Of a stretch of 64,000 bases of DNA, positions 52,319-63,030 are shown one piece after another. The DNA comes from Jacaranda mimosifolia. Taxonomy: Eukaryota > Streptophyta > Magnoliopsida > Lamiales > Bignoniaceae. Where the stretch lies: positions 40,704,230 through 40,768,229 of the forward strand of contig CM032121.1 of assembly GCA_018894105.1 (NCBI GenBank), read 5' to 3'. The notes beneath the pieces were generated by a model. It had not been told where the DNA came from and ran no database searches. It worked only from the letters and a program-made list of their open reading frames with translations. Position numbers and translations under genes: made by a program. Positions within the stretch are counted from its first letter, which is position 1. The number at the start of each line of letters is the position of its first letter.

Positions 52319-53674
52319 GTTCTTGCTGGTTCCATGGGACATACCAAGTAGGCTTATGCTTTTGCTATCTCTTTCTTTCTCTCAGAAACTTTTTGAGATT
52401 GCGTAATCTGATCTTGTTTGCCTCAGCTTGGAGAAAGAAATATCGGACCGTTATCTTGAAGTTGTTTTGAAGGGAAATAAAGATGGGTTGAAGGTAATTT
52501 AGTACTGGTTCTGCTTGTAAGATGCTATCTTTGCGGAGTGGAATACTTTGGAAGAGTGTGTTAATGTTAGTCTGTCCCCCCAGCTTGTTTTTCTGTCAAC
52601 CTTGATTAATAAGCTACCTGGGGTGTCAGATGAGTTAATTCAAATGTCATAACCATTCATAGAATCAATGATATACAAATCAACATTCACTCTCTTAAAT
52701 TTTTGGGGACTCGAGTCCACTTGCTAGGCTCATAACCCAGCTTGCCTTACACAACTATCTAAACCTACTTCACATTTTCCTATCTTTTGGAAGAATTGTC
52801 TATATGTATAGGTTGTTTTTCCAGCATAAACCGTAGGTTCCCCAATCACTTGGCTAGCCTGAACCTTCCATGGTTGAATATGCCATGCTTGAGCCTGGCA
52901 CTATGATATTGCCCTGTCAACTCCTGGTAATTTCCTTTGTAATATAGATATTGCTAGGGAGCTCTTTTTTAGTTGGGCATTTCCATCATTTTCTGCAAGA
53001 AATGACAGTGCACTCTTTCATCCCTTAGCATGCTAATCTTCATATGGTTGTTGAAATCATATGTTGCTAGTTTGATTTTATCCGCAAACATATCCAAGAC
53101 AACTTGTGGGAATGTAATGAACGCAGCTTATTCATGCATGGCTGGTAATTCTTTATTTTATTCTTGTATGTGAATGGATGATATTCTGTGTTGTTTGACA
53201 TAGAAACTACGACTGCGGATAGAGGATCCACCACGAAGAAAGCATATGGTGTATCTTGGAGGCGCAGTTCTTGCAGGAATCATGAAGGTGTGCATTATTC
53301 ACTGTCCCCTTCCACCAACACATACACACACTGCATATACAAGAGACATAAAAATACTGTTCCTTGCTTTAGTAAGTCTAGGTTAGGCATATAGAATAGC
53401 TAAGTGACAGAAGTAGAAGCACTTCGCATGTTCATGGATCGCCTATATTCTGAACGAAAATTTTCCGGTTTTCATTATTGTATTTTTCTTGTTTGATAAT
53501 GTACAAATCTTTTGTAAGCTCTGTTTCCTTAAAATCCAGAAGAGCATAACATTCATGGTAGAGAAATATTCAGAAAATGTAATTACGTTGCAGGATGCTC
53601 CTGAGTTTTGGATTAGCAGACAAGATTATTTGGAAGAGGGAGTTGCTTGTTTAAGCAAGTGTGGCCAGGCATGA
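48228..53674 (+). CDS. ARP2: Actin-related protein 2 (ARP2/3 complex subunit)
   Basis: One of the two actin-like subunits of the ARP2/3 complex, which nucleates branched actin filaments and in plants shapes trichomes and pavement cells. Fifteen exons: 48228-48269, 48708-48818, 49439-49573, 49699-49770, 49843-49921, 50142-50191, 50488-50591, 50692-50760, 50835-50898, 50986-51054, 51479-51562, 51645-51703, 52427-52493, 53204-53287 and 53594-53674. The joined frame gives 389 residues, the length I recall for Arabidopsis ARP2. Actin-fold nucleotide motifs are visible: DNGTG (10-14), '[20 protein letters not shown]' and '[18 protein letters not shown]'. The end is '[15 protein letters not shown]' and a short tail. 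The ARP2-type '[18 protein letters not shown]' separates it from actin and ARP3. Intron 12 carries a young SINE. Confidence 0.96.
50271..50291. repeat. (TA)n run in ARP2 intron 6
   Basis: About ten TA units within the intron between exons 6 and 7. No effect on splice sites is evident. Confidence 0.85.
52160..52268 (+). mobile_element. tRNA-derived SINE, copy 4, in ARP2 intron 12
   Basis: A 109-bp element ends in a run of A (about 15) and is flanked by perfect 12-bp direct repeats ATGCTTGTCGTA at 52148-52159 and 52269-52280. The A box is TAGCCGAGTGG (its first bases overlap the repeat) and the B box is GAGTTCGAGCC; both are good RNA polymerase III promoter matches. It is therefore the best-preserved copy in the window. 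It sits in the same orientation as ARP2, inside the 723-bp intron 12, away from splice sites. Confidence 0.88.
52282..52318. repeat. (CA)n(TA)n microsatellite beside the SINE
   Basis: CA units pass into TA units just 3' of the SINE target-site duplication. Non-coding intron DNA. Confidence 0.85.
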
Positions 53675-54845
53675 GGATTTGCCCCATAATTTTACAGATT
53701 ACTGTCAAGAATTTTTCAGTTTTCAAATGGAAGCATTAGAAAGTGAAGGATCCATGTATAATAGCATATTTGCTTTCAATACAAAAGTGAAAGTGGTGCA
53801 CATTTTCCCATGTAATACACTACTTCCTGTTTCTTCAGTGCCAACACACAATATCCATCTTCTATCTATATGATTTGTTTCTGCTATTGTATAAATTAGA
53901 TATAAGATTTTCCTTTGTGTTCGTCTCTTATTTCTTGCCCATATCTGACTATCTATCTACTTCTTGTTAGCTCCTTGGCCCAGATATTCTTTGTAGTGTT
54001 CACTCAGGAACTATTGTGAAAACGTAGGAGTATATTATAAGTGAACAAATCATAGGGAAAATCGCATTGTTGCTGTCTGAAAGCAAAGCCATTATTAGTC
54101 TTGGAAGTAGCAGATGCGCATATTGAATACAAACCTACCGAAATTAATCTGCGTCAGAAGTACCTCCACAAAACGTTTTACATTTTGTATCCGTTCTGAT
54201 TTTGACAATTCAAAAAATTCTTAGGGTCCAACTTTATTTATGTACTCAAGGATATGGATTATAAAGGCACAATATCCGCTTCTGACAACGCAAGATTTGC
54301 GTTGTCGCTAGGTGTATAAGATCCAAATGAATGTAAATTTTTCTCAATATATATATATATATATATTATTTTGGAAGGTATAAATTTGCATCAAGCGAAT
54401 CAAGTTATTCGAAAATTTGATATTATCAGCTTAAATTCAACATACCTTGTACTTGTGTTCAAAAAAAGACAACAAGGTTTAGCTTCGTTATTACTCATCA
54501 TAAATTCCTGTCAATTTGGATAAGCGCTTTCAAATTCACGGTACCATATCCATCTGTTGGCCCATTTGTCACATCTTTATTCTTTGAACGCTATGAGCAA
54601 GGATGGAGCTAGAATTTTTGTTTAGAGGGGAATGAAATTCTGAATTATAAAAATATAATATCTTTTTTTTATTAAATATATATATATATATATGAAGAAG
54701 TACAATGAAAAAAAGACATATTTTCAATAAGAGAATGGACACTTATAATTTGAGGATAACAAAAATATAATATTTTAAAAAATTTAAAATAAAAAATAAA
54801 GTTTTAATATTTTGAGGGGAGCAGCTGCCCCTGCCAGCACCATCT

Positions 54846-54873
54846 CCCCCCCCCCCCCCCCCCCCCCCCCCCC
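54846..54873. repeat. 28-base homopolymeric C tract
   Basis: An uninterrupted run of C. Such runs are hard to sequence and assemble, so the true length is uncertain. Glycine- or proline-rich open frames across it are not genes. Confidence 0.9.
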
Positions 54874-55316
54874 GGCTCCGTCTCTGGCTATGATTGTATA
54901 AATGGACCACACAGAGCAAAGAGATCCAATCCTTACCACATAAACCGAATTTATACAAGAAAACCCCATGCATTTGAATTTCTGGCCACCTGCCAGTGAC
55001 CTGGTCTCACACAGGTTCTGAATCCACAATTGACCATTTCTAAAAGAGTAGGACCAGCTTTCTTTTTTTTCTTAAGCAAAAATGTAATAATTTCTCCTAT
55101 TGGAATAGAGGATGAATTCAATGCTGATTCAGTTTCTATACATATCTATGCAGAAATCTGATTTTCATACATAATTGCATTGCCATGCAACGCCCACCGA
55201 CTCATTTGCTTCCATAGTTAGTACTGCACCAAATTTCCAGAGCTCAAAAAGCCAAATATACCAAGATCTCATCTCCGTTGTGTGAAGCTGCTCAGCTATC
55301 TCAATATGGTTTGTTC

Positions 55317-55323
55317 TATATAT
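55317..55323 (+). promoter_or_regulatory. TATA box of the BAHD gene
   Basis: TTCTATATATCTAATC lies about 115 bp upstream of the chosen ATG and predicts a start site near 55350. An out-of-frame ATG at 55416 would then lie in the leader, unless the CTTTCCAG at 55419-55426 is used as a leader intron acceptor. Confidence 0.45.
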
Positions 55324-55432
55324 CTAATCTGACAACAAAATCTACTACCATTTTGCTGCTTCTTTTTCCTTTCTGGCTTTGCATCTAACTTTGGAATTGC
55401 TATTGATTTTGCTAAATGCTTTCCAGGGCACA

Positions 55433-56972
55433 ATGGAGAAGAATAATGGTGATGTGTTTGAGCTGAGTGTGGAGCTGGGACAGCCCACTTTAGTCCCTCC
55501 TGCGGAGGAAGCCAAACAGGGTCTTTATTTTCTCTCAAATCTTGATCAGAACATTGCGGTTATCGTTCGAACAGTTTACTGCTTCAGGGCAGATGATAAA
55601 GGCAATGAAAATGTTGCAAATATCATCGGGGAAGCCTTGGGGAAAATCCTGGTTCACTATTATCCACTTGCAGGGCGGCTGACCATAAGTTCTGAGGGGA
55701 AGCTCATAGTGGATTGCACGGGAGAGGGGGCTGTGTTTGTTGAGGCTGAGGCCAACTGTACCATTCAAGAACTTGGGGACATCACAAAGCCTGATTCTCT
55801 AGATCTTTCTAAACTAGTTTATGAAATTCCTGGTGCTAAGAACATACTGCAGATACCTCCTCTAGTGACTCAGGTTAGTGGGGTTTATATTTAACCTAAA
55901 AAAACTCAAGCACTGCATAGTTTTCCACTGTTTTTGATTTTTTGACCATGACAGTTGTATAGAAATGTCGCTTTCTTGCCCTTCTCGATCATAAAATTCT
56001 AATTAATGATGGGATCTCTTTGGACATAAAGTTCTATGAAATGATCTGATCCAACTCGTTTTTGGCTTCTTGGTTGAAGATATAATACATGCCTTCTGTT
56101 TAATCTTTCAGGTTACAAGGTTCAAATGTGGAGGATTTACACTTGGAGTATGCGTGAATCATTGCATGGTAGATGGTGTTAGTGCAATGGAATTTGTGAA
56201 TGCTTGGGGGACAGCAGCAAGAGGACTGCCGTTAACCATTCCTCCATTTCTTGATCGAAGAATTCTCAATGCCCGGAATCCACCTAAGATAGAAAACGAT
56301 CACCGGGAGTTTCTTGAAATAGAAGATTTGTCTAGTAGCTCTTCTGAACTTGATAAACATGGAATGCTCTACAGATCCTTCTCTTTCGACCCAGAAAAAA
56401 TCGAGAAGCTAAAGAAAAAAGCCATGGAGGATGGGATTCTCCAAAAATGCACCAGTTTTGAAGTACTCTCAGCATTTGTGTGGAGGGCTAGGACTAGGGC
56501 ATTGAATTTTCCTCCTGATCAACAGGCAAAACTCTTGTTTGCTGTGGATGGAAGGAACAAATTTGAGCCTCCCATTCCAAAAGGCTACTTTGGAAATGCA
56601 ATTGTTTTGACAAGTTCTCTTTGCCACGCAGGAGAGCTGCTTGAGAAACCACTGTCACAAGGGGTTCAACTAGTTCAAGAAGCAATTAAAATGGTTACTG
56701 ATAGTTACATGAGATCTGCTATAGACTATTTTGAGGCCACAAGAGCTAGGCCTTCTCTTAATTCCACTCTGCTCATCACAACTTGGTGCCAACTATCGTT
56801 TCACACGACAGACTTCGGATGGGGAGAGCCCCTTCTATCAGGGCCTGTGGGTTTACCAGAGAAGGAAGTGGTGCTTTTCTTGTCTAATGGGAAGGAGAGA
56901 AAAGGGGTAACTGTTGTTTTAGGTTTGCCAGCTTTAGCAATGAAGACATTCCAAGAATTGATGGAAGTCTAA
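55433..56972 (+). CDS. BAHD omega-hydroxyacid feruloyltransferase (ASFT/HHT-like)
   Basis: A BAHD acyltransferase of the group that moves feruloyl or caffeoyl groups from CoA to omega-hydroxy fatty acids or fatty alcohols, making suberin, cutin or wax aromatics. Two exons, 55433-55873 and 56112-56972, give 433 residues, a normal BAHD length. The catalytic HxxxD motif reads HCMVD at the start of exon 2, and the structural DFGWG motif is present near the C-terminus. '[17 protein letters not shown]'-like sequence, '[13 protein letters not shown]', 'DCTGEG', '[20 protein letters not shown]' and '[11 protein letters not shown]' match the HHT/ASFT/FACT clade. The intron position before VTRFKCGGF is the usual one for this clade. 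The exact acceptor is not fixed by sequence: Arabidopsis has ASFT, FACT and DCF. Position beside Ole e 1 and YSL/TCP genes favours ASFT (At5g41040). The 3' end is tandemly repeated downstream. Confidence 0.9.
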
Positions 56973-57628
56973 GGTTTTGCCAAGAAACCTGTCAGATCTT
57001 AGTGGAGCCTGGAAATTTTCGAACATTATGGTATAAAATCAAACTCTGATGTATTCTATCTTGATGAAAATTGAATGTTTTCAGTTTCAGGGACAAGAAA
57101 ACATAGAATTCTTGCTTTAGTTTCTAATTTCTATCCAAGACATAGTAAATATCAATGGCTTATGATGAATTGATATAAGTGTTGTTTTAGGTTTGATCCT
57201 GGAAATTTTCAAACATTATGGTATAAAATCAAACTCTGATGTATTCTATCTTGATGAAAATTGAATCTTTTCAGTTTCAGGGACAATAAAACATAGAATT
57301 CTTGCTTTAGTTTCTAATTTCTATCCAAGACATAGTAAACATCAATGGCTTATGATGAATTGATGGAAGTGTTGTTTTAGGTTTTCCAGCTTCAGCTATG
57401 AAGACATTCCAAGAATTGATGGAAGTCTAAGGTTTTGCCAAGAAACCTGTCAGATCTTAGTAGATCCTGGAAATTTTCGAACATTATGGTATAACATCAA
57501 ACTCTGATGTATTGTGTCTTGATGAAAATTGAATGTTTTCAGTTTCAGGGACAATAGAACATAGAATTCTTGCTTTAGTTTCTAATTTCTATCCAAGACA
57601 CAGTAAGCATCAATGGCTTATGATGAAT
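56913..57628 (+). repeat. three tandem copies of the BAHD gene 3' end
   Basis: Copies span 56913-57180, 57181-57370 and 57371-57628, all starting GTTGTTTTAGGTTT. Copy 1 is the live gene end (last ~20 codons, stop and 3' UTR). Copy 3 repeats it almost base for base, including codons for '[11 protein letters not shown]' and the stop. Copy 2 lacks about 75 nt covering those codons and joins GGTTTG directly to ATCCTGGAAATTTTC. Copies differ at only a few positions outside that deletion, so the duplications are recent. Copies 2 and 3 have no upstream BAHD sequence and cannot code for an enzyme. Confidence 0.9.
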
Positions 57629-57916
57629 ATATCTATCACTGATGTCAAAACAAAAGACAAGAAAATATCTTAAATTAGACATGCGTCCAACTTAAAATCT
57701 ATACATATTTCAAAATCTTCACAAAGTACACATATATATGTGACAAACCAAACAAGCCAAACACTAAAAATATAGATTACAGGAAGCTCAAGAACTGAAA
57801 AACCATCTGGTTTATAACAGCTAAGTTCAAGATAATTTTCTAGTTGATATTAATTCTGGCACTGCATCAAAGGAAAGAGGGATATTCCAAGTTTAAGGGA
57901 ATTAACTATTTCTCTT
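56973..57916. other. convergent gap between BAHD and Ole e 1 genes
   Basis: It is mostly filled by the tandem tail copies to 57628. The remaining ~290 bp should hold the 3' UTR of the minus-strand Ole e 1 gene. No gene is present. Confidence 0.7.
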
Positions 57917-58501
57917 TTATTCTCCACACATGGCAATATCTCTCTTGGATGGCCTGTAATTCAATGCATTTAAGCTGTAAATGCACAGATTGGCTTGTCT
58001 GGATTTGATTGAAATCTCATCAGAAGTACTCCTAAAACCTGGGATATTACACATAGAAGAGGAGCTGGATATTAGGCTTGCTCTACAAGAGTTCCCAACA
58101 GCTTTATCTCTAGCACATTGGACCCCATCAACAGAGGGTACTTCCAGCTTGTAAATCCCATACTTATTTGTTGTTCTGTTGACTGAAAAGGATATCTGCT
58201 CAGTTGTTCTTGGAGAAATTGCCTTGAACATGCAATCTATTCTAACCTCAACACCTGTTGAAAATTAAGGTTGTAAGGAAAAGAACATATTTATAAATTC
58301 AAGAAGGAGAAAGAACTTCAAAATGCTACCTGGCAAGAAGTAGCTATGCCTGGAGAAGGAGTTGTTGGAGCAGATATCACAATAGACCATTCCCATGACA
58401 GTGATTTGAGGGTTGGACTTAAATTTTACAGCTTCAACTTGCAAAAGGAATGACAGAGTCAACAAGAAAGAAAAGAACACAAAGAGATATGTTGAGCCCA
58501 T
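57917..58501 (-). CDS. Ole e 1-like secreted protein
   Basis: A small cysteine-rich cell-wall or extracellular protein of the pollen Ole e 1/extensin family; the biochemical role is unknown for most members. Two exons on the minus strand, 58330-58501 and 57917-58254, give 169 residues. A hydrophobic signal peptide (MGSTYLFVFFSFLLTLSFLL) is followed by the family motif 'ITVMGMVYCDIC' (residues 33-44). 'GVEVRIDC' follows across the intron, with further cysteines and 'GIYKLEVP' downstream. An in-frame ATG at 58538-58540 would add 13 residues (MRSSLLAFPVFAA). I prefer the inner ATG because a TATA box at 58561-58566 would start transcription at about 58530-58536, after the outer ATG. The family appears in the same neighbourhood in Arabidopsis (At3g26960 and At5g41050, from memory). 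Confidence 0.85.
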
Positions 58502-58560
58502 TGCAGCAAACACTGGAAAAGCCAAGAGTGAACTCCTCATAAGCTTTTTTCTTTGTTGTG

Positions 58561-58566
58561 TATATA
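58561..58566 (-). promoter_or_regulatory. TATA box of the Ole e 1-like gene
   Basis: On the minus strand CTATATACAC lies 60 bp before the ATG at 58501 but only about 21 bp before the outer ATG at 58540. This spacing supports the inner start codon. Confidence 0.5.
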
Positions 58567-59018
58567 GATAACTAATTAGGAGCCTATATTATGGCCATAT
58601 TTTTATGTAGTTCACTATTTTCCCATGTTTCTGTGTGTGTGTGTGTTTTGTGGGGTGTGGATAATGAATGCCAGTTGGTGTTTTGGGTACCAGCTGCAAG
58701 CCCTCTAAGCTAAGAGTTGAATCAACTTTTTCCTATACATATAAAACAAATGCATGTGAATTTCCTTTGGCATATTGTGCAGCAGATGTGTAGGAAAGAG
58801 AGTGGGAATGAGAGTGCATTTTTGAGTTGATGATGGGTTGATAAAGTTAACTTGTTCTAATTCACAAGACCTAATTTTCAAGATTCTTATGATAGTTTTC
58901 AAAGATTTGATTTTATTTTTTTTTGTTTTTTTTTTTAAGATTTTACACATGGCCAAATTAACATATTCTAACTTGATAAAACCTAATTTTCAAAATTCTT
59001 ATGATGGTGTTCAAAGAT

Positions 59019-59385
59019 TTGGGGTTGTTTGTTTACAAACTTTCAATTCATTTTTTAACTCCCAAAATTTATACAAACAAACACTACACATATTCCAATC
59101 TCACTACCAAAATACAAAATTTATCCTAAAAAAATCCCTACTATTCACGCTCTAAACACATTCTCCAAAGTTTTAATCAATTGTCTCATCATTACAAATA
59201 TATAAATAATTTTAAAATACTCATTTCACCTCACAAACCCAACAAAAAAATTATTAATGTGACATTTTGCTTCCCCCCTCATTCTCTACCTCCCTCCCAC
59301 AAATAAATAACCATTACATTTCCCAAAACCCATTCTCCCAAAAAATTTGGGAGAATGCCCCAATTCACATCCAAACAAAGCCTTG
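59019..59385. mobile_element. MITE, GTTTGTTTACAAA family
   Basis: The left end 'ggggttgtttgtttacaaac' and right end 'attcacatccaaacaaagcc' are imperfect inverted repeats. The interior shares blocks with the elements at 2476-2855 and 1-95, such as 'aataaccattacatt' and 'aaaatttggg'. Non-coding. Confidence 0.55.
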
Positions 59386-59394
59386 ATTTCTTCT

Positions 59395-59475
59395 ATATTT
59401 TACACTAGGACATTAAGAATTCGTTAGATTTTGAACTTGGACCTCACTATCGTTCGACAAATTGTCCACTCAGCT
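59395..59475 (-). mobile_element. possible SINE remnant
   Basis: On the plus strand 'tacactaggacattaagaat', 'tcgttagattttgaacttgg' and 'ttgtccactcagcttg' follow the same order as the minus-strand SINE at 47836-47957. CTTGATTTCTT before it and CTTGATCTCAT after it could be a decayed target-site duplication. Confidence 0.4.
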
Positions 59476-59907
59476 TGATCTCATGATGTTAGAAAATAAG
59501 CATAGGCCTGATTTTTTGTCAACCTTTTTCCCTCAAATTTATAAATACATATGGGAAAATCTTGTGACTTGAAATGCTGCTCGTGAGAAAATTTATTACA
59601 TTGGTGGGGGAGATGCATTCAACATCAACTGTCTTTTCCTTTTTGGCTTACATTATGTGAACATAGAATTTGATGTGGATATGGTTTCTGTGGTGCTCCC
59701 ACAAATGTTAGAAGGTGTATTAATTGAACTGTCAGCCCATTTGCAAAGTGCGCCTCTGATGCATCAATCCAATTAATGAAGTATTGCATGAGTGAATTTA
59801 GATAGTACCATATCACTATTCTTCATATCTTTTCTCTAATTCAAATAATACAGTGAATTGTTTTGTTTTCTTCTGTTTTTTTTTTTTTTTTACCTTCTTT
59901 TTTTAGG

Positions 59908-59945
59908 GGGGTGGGTGGGTGGGTGGGTGGGTGTGTGTGTGTGTG
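59908..59945. repeat. (GGGT)n(GT)n microsatellite
   Basis: About five GGGT units pass into GT units. Intergenic, no gene context. Confidence 0.9.
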
Positions 59946-60103
59946 AAGATCAAAACAAAGAAATGAGGGGATTTTCTTTTTTATAATGAATCAATTCGCC
60001 TTGAAATATTATTTTTCACTGCTTTATTTATTAATTTTCATATTTTTCTTTATCTTTTAAATATATTTAGTCGTCTTGCTAAATTGATATAATCAAAGAT
60101 ACG

Positions 60104-60884
60104 TGATATGGGGCAGTAAGACGAGCCTAACAGGCCCAATAAAACCATCCCAGGCCCAAGAATACTGACCAGAATAGGTTGACCAGAGAGGTCATGCATT
60201 TAACTAGAGTGGTCAGAGAGATTCGACCAGAGGGGTCATGCATTTGACTAGAGTGGGCAGAGAGAACCACGGCCGCGGACATCTCGACCATAAGAGGTCA
60301 TGCATTTTGGCCAGAGTGGACGGTGAGACCTACGGTCAGGGAGATATCTCAACCAGAAGAGGTGAGACATGAAGGTTTCTCTCACCACCAGTCGCTGTCG
60401 CATTAAATGCATTCAACCATTACTCTGCCACATTGAATACACTAACAGGCTGCTTGTTTCTGCATTTAATGCAGAGATCTCTACCATAACCCAAAATGAT
60501 GTTGGGGAGGCACCTGGAAAGAGGATTCCAGATAAGGAAAAGACCTAAAAACCCTCATGTAAGGACAAAGGTCCTCCCTGCAAGAGCAAGGATACCATGG
60601 ACATTTTGATCTCCCACTTGGGACTATAAATACCCCATTACAGCCTCCCTACCAGGTATGATATTCTATACTACAAAGCCCTCACTCTGTTGCTCGTTAT
60701 ATGCTCGACCTCATGCTAACTTGAGCGTCGGAGAGCCTAAGCTGAGAGCACATCGGCTAGCCTGACGTTTGCTCGTGGTTGCAAGACTCAGCCCAGGTAT
60801 CTGTGGAGCTCATTTACTCGACCAGGCAGGTCGATCCACCTAAATTCCGTCCCAATCCAGTTATATACAGTTTCACCCTCATCA
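60104..60884. mobile_element. probable solo LTR of a retrotransposon
   Basis: A 781-bp block of higher GC starts TGATATGGGG and ends CACCCTCATCA (TG...CA ends). It is flanked by ATACG and ATATG, 4 of 5 bases matching, as for a 5-bp target-site duplication. Inside, 'ggactataaataccccat' near 60621-60638 looks like an LTR TATA box. It is followed by 'acttgagcgtcggagagcct', wording I associate with R/U5 parts of plant Gypsy LTRs. The U3 part contains three imperfect direct repeats of 'gaccagagnggtcatgcatt'. There is no primer-binding site, gag or pol sequence next to it. Confidence 0.6.
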
Positions 60885-61003
60885 ATATGAGAAAACATAT
60901 TAAAATTTTATATAAGTTAAAGGAAAATATAGAATTGAGATCATTTAAATTTTAGATTTTTTTTTGGGTTTCACTCATTTTGAACTAATTTTAAGCTTTT
61001 AAC

Positions 61004-61373
61004 TAAGGATGCAAACGAGTCGAACCGAGCGAGCTCTGAACATTTTTTTCGGCTCAAGCATTTGTTCGGGGTCGGGTCGAGTCAACTCGATTCATTAGGC
61101 TTGAACTCATAATCAAGCTATGAACTCGAGTTCGACTCGGACTCGAGCTCAAAAAGTTAAATTATTTTATAAAAAATTTTAAAATCAGTATATTTTATTA
61201 TATTTTTTATATAAAAATGTTTTTTAAATAAAAAAGATAAATTTACGAGCTTGCGAACAAGAATTATTTGGTTCGAACTCGGCTCGAAACTTACACGAGC
61301 TCGACTCGAGCTCGCACACTTTTTGAGCCAGCTCGTCAGGCTTGCAAGCTGGCTCAATTCGTTTGCATTCCTA
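61004..61373. mobile_element. hAT-type MITE with perfect 8-bp target duplication
   Basis: A 370-bp element with ends TAAGGATGCAAACGAG and, in reverse, TAGGAATGCAAACGAA. Perfect CTTTTAAC repeats flank it at 60996-61003 and 61374-61381. The subterminal parts are full of GAGCTCG/CGAGTC words in both orientations and the centre is AT-rich. 8-bp duplications with short inverted ends are typical of hAT-derived elements. No transposase sequence. Confidence 0.8.
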
Positions 61374-62651
61374 CTTTTAACCGAGCAGACCCACCTAAAC
61401 CCAATCAACTTAATAATTTACTCAGTTTTATATAATTAGAGATATGGAAGCATGTTTTAATTTTTTATTTTTTTTCAAAAAGCAGAAAATTATAAGATCA
61501 ATTTTCTAAACTTAATAAATTTTGGATTACCCATTTGAGATGAATAACCCAACAAAAAAGCTCACTTCAACATAACCCAACTTAATTAATTTTAAATCAT
61601 CAGCCCGAACTAATTAGGTTAAATTGGGCCAAAAGGCCCACATAATTCCTAAATCCCATCCATACTCTGCCGCACCAAAATATTGTTAATCGCTAAGGGG
61701 GCTTTTACACTAGATACTAATTAGTAGTGGTGATTATAGAATTGAGAGATTAGATTGAGACTAATAATTTGAGATTTTTATTTAATGTTGAAGATTACAA
61801 AGCCATATTTCTTACCACACAATTTCCATCAATCTTTAAATTATTGTTTGCTACGTAAGACTAACCATGGTAATAACTTAATTGCCCCAACTTCTAATTC
61901 ATTGTTTCATGTCAAAGGGTATTGAAGTAATTTTACTTTTGTTAAAAAATAGTTTGGGGGGTGCGATTAGAAATTGGACGTCCAAACAGTAGATTCATAT
62001 AACAACTAATAATGTAAATGTTAGCAAGTCAAGCTTTAATATTTGTTGGGACTGCAACGTGAACCTTATGTATCAAACAATGTATTATGAGACATTATGC
62101 ACCATTAAGAATAACTACACGACAAAACCCACAAAAATTGAATGAAATTATTCTTGTAACTACATAAATATATACTCACACTTATTGAAAAATTTACACC
62201 AAAAATCTCATAAGTACGAAATGTTAGAACATCTTCTTTGCCATTTGGACTAAGAATTATTGACAAATAAAGAATCAATCCCATATATGCAAATTTTTGC
62301 ATCAATTCTCACAAAATTTTGTTGTGTCTAATAAAGTTAAAAGTTTCCAAAAGAAAAATGTAATCAAAAAAGCTATTCAAATCAAATCTCATTACCTTTC
62401 CATTTTTCATTGTATCTTTCATAATAGAACTATGTTCTCAAGGATCAAGCCGAAAAGTTGGAGTGAGGGATAAATCCAATTTTCCTTTCAATTTTTTCGA
62501 TGAAAACAAAAACAATCAAAATCGTACTTTCGGAAAGTCAAGTTCTCTTTATTTTTTCTTAAGCGTGATGCTATTATAATGTATTAAACTAGAAAATTGA
62601 AATTCATGGATGCCATTTTAATTAATTAATTAGGTATAAAGTGTGATTAGC

Positions 62652-63030
62652 GGGATGTTTGGCTAAGCTTATTTAAAACATCTTATAAGTTTCTACATCT
62701 TATAAAATATTTTTGGAGTTTATAAGACGTTAGATCTTATTTTTAAAATAGTAGTTGAAACATTTAGATAAAATAAAATTTTAGAGCTTATAAAATGTTA
62801 GTAACGTCAATTTTGTAATTAATATGATCAAAACTAAACTAACTTGTTAAAATCTTCAAAATAAGTTAGGAACTCCTTACTTTTTTAGAAAGAGCTTATA
62901 AGCACCTAAACTCTCAAACATCTTATCAGCTCTTTTTAATAAAAATTTGCCAAACATTTTTTATCATCTTATAAACTCTCAAACATGTTATAAAATATTT
63001 TGAGAAACTTATAAGTTCGCCGAAACACCG
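62652..63030. mobile_element. MITE, GGTGTTTGGCTAA family, copy 2
   Basis: The left end 'gggatgtttggctaagctta' and the right end, in reverse 'gacggtgtttcggcgaactt', form an imperfect inverted repeat. The interior matches 35256-35632 in block order (TCTTATAAAATATTTTTGGA and others). Non-coding. Confidence 0.6.

Larger units (their letters stand above)
53675..55432. other. intergenic DNA, ARP2 to the BAHD gene
   Basis: It contains the ARP2 3' UTR, (AT)n runs near 54345-54366 and 54677-54693 and a 28-base C-run at 54846-54873. The segment at about 54600-54895 ('ggatggagctagaatttttg' through 'ggctccgtctctgg') looks like an old repeat, but its ends could not be paired. No gene is recognised. The BAHD core promoter is at the right end. 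Confidence 0.6.

Noticed and set aside
52126..52347. Minus-strand open frame containing [18 protein letters not shown]
   Set aside because: A product of the SINE and the CA/TA microsatellite in an ARP2 intron. Similar peptides appear wherever this SINE family is translated.
54743..55029. Gly-rich minus-strand open frames
   Set aside because: The glycine runs come from the 28-base C tract.
57371..57430. Codons for a BAHD C-terminus, as if a second acyltransferase gene ended here
   Set aside because: Only the last ~20 codons are present and no HxxxD or DFGWG region lies upstream, so it is a duplicated tail, not a second gene or a full pseudogene.
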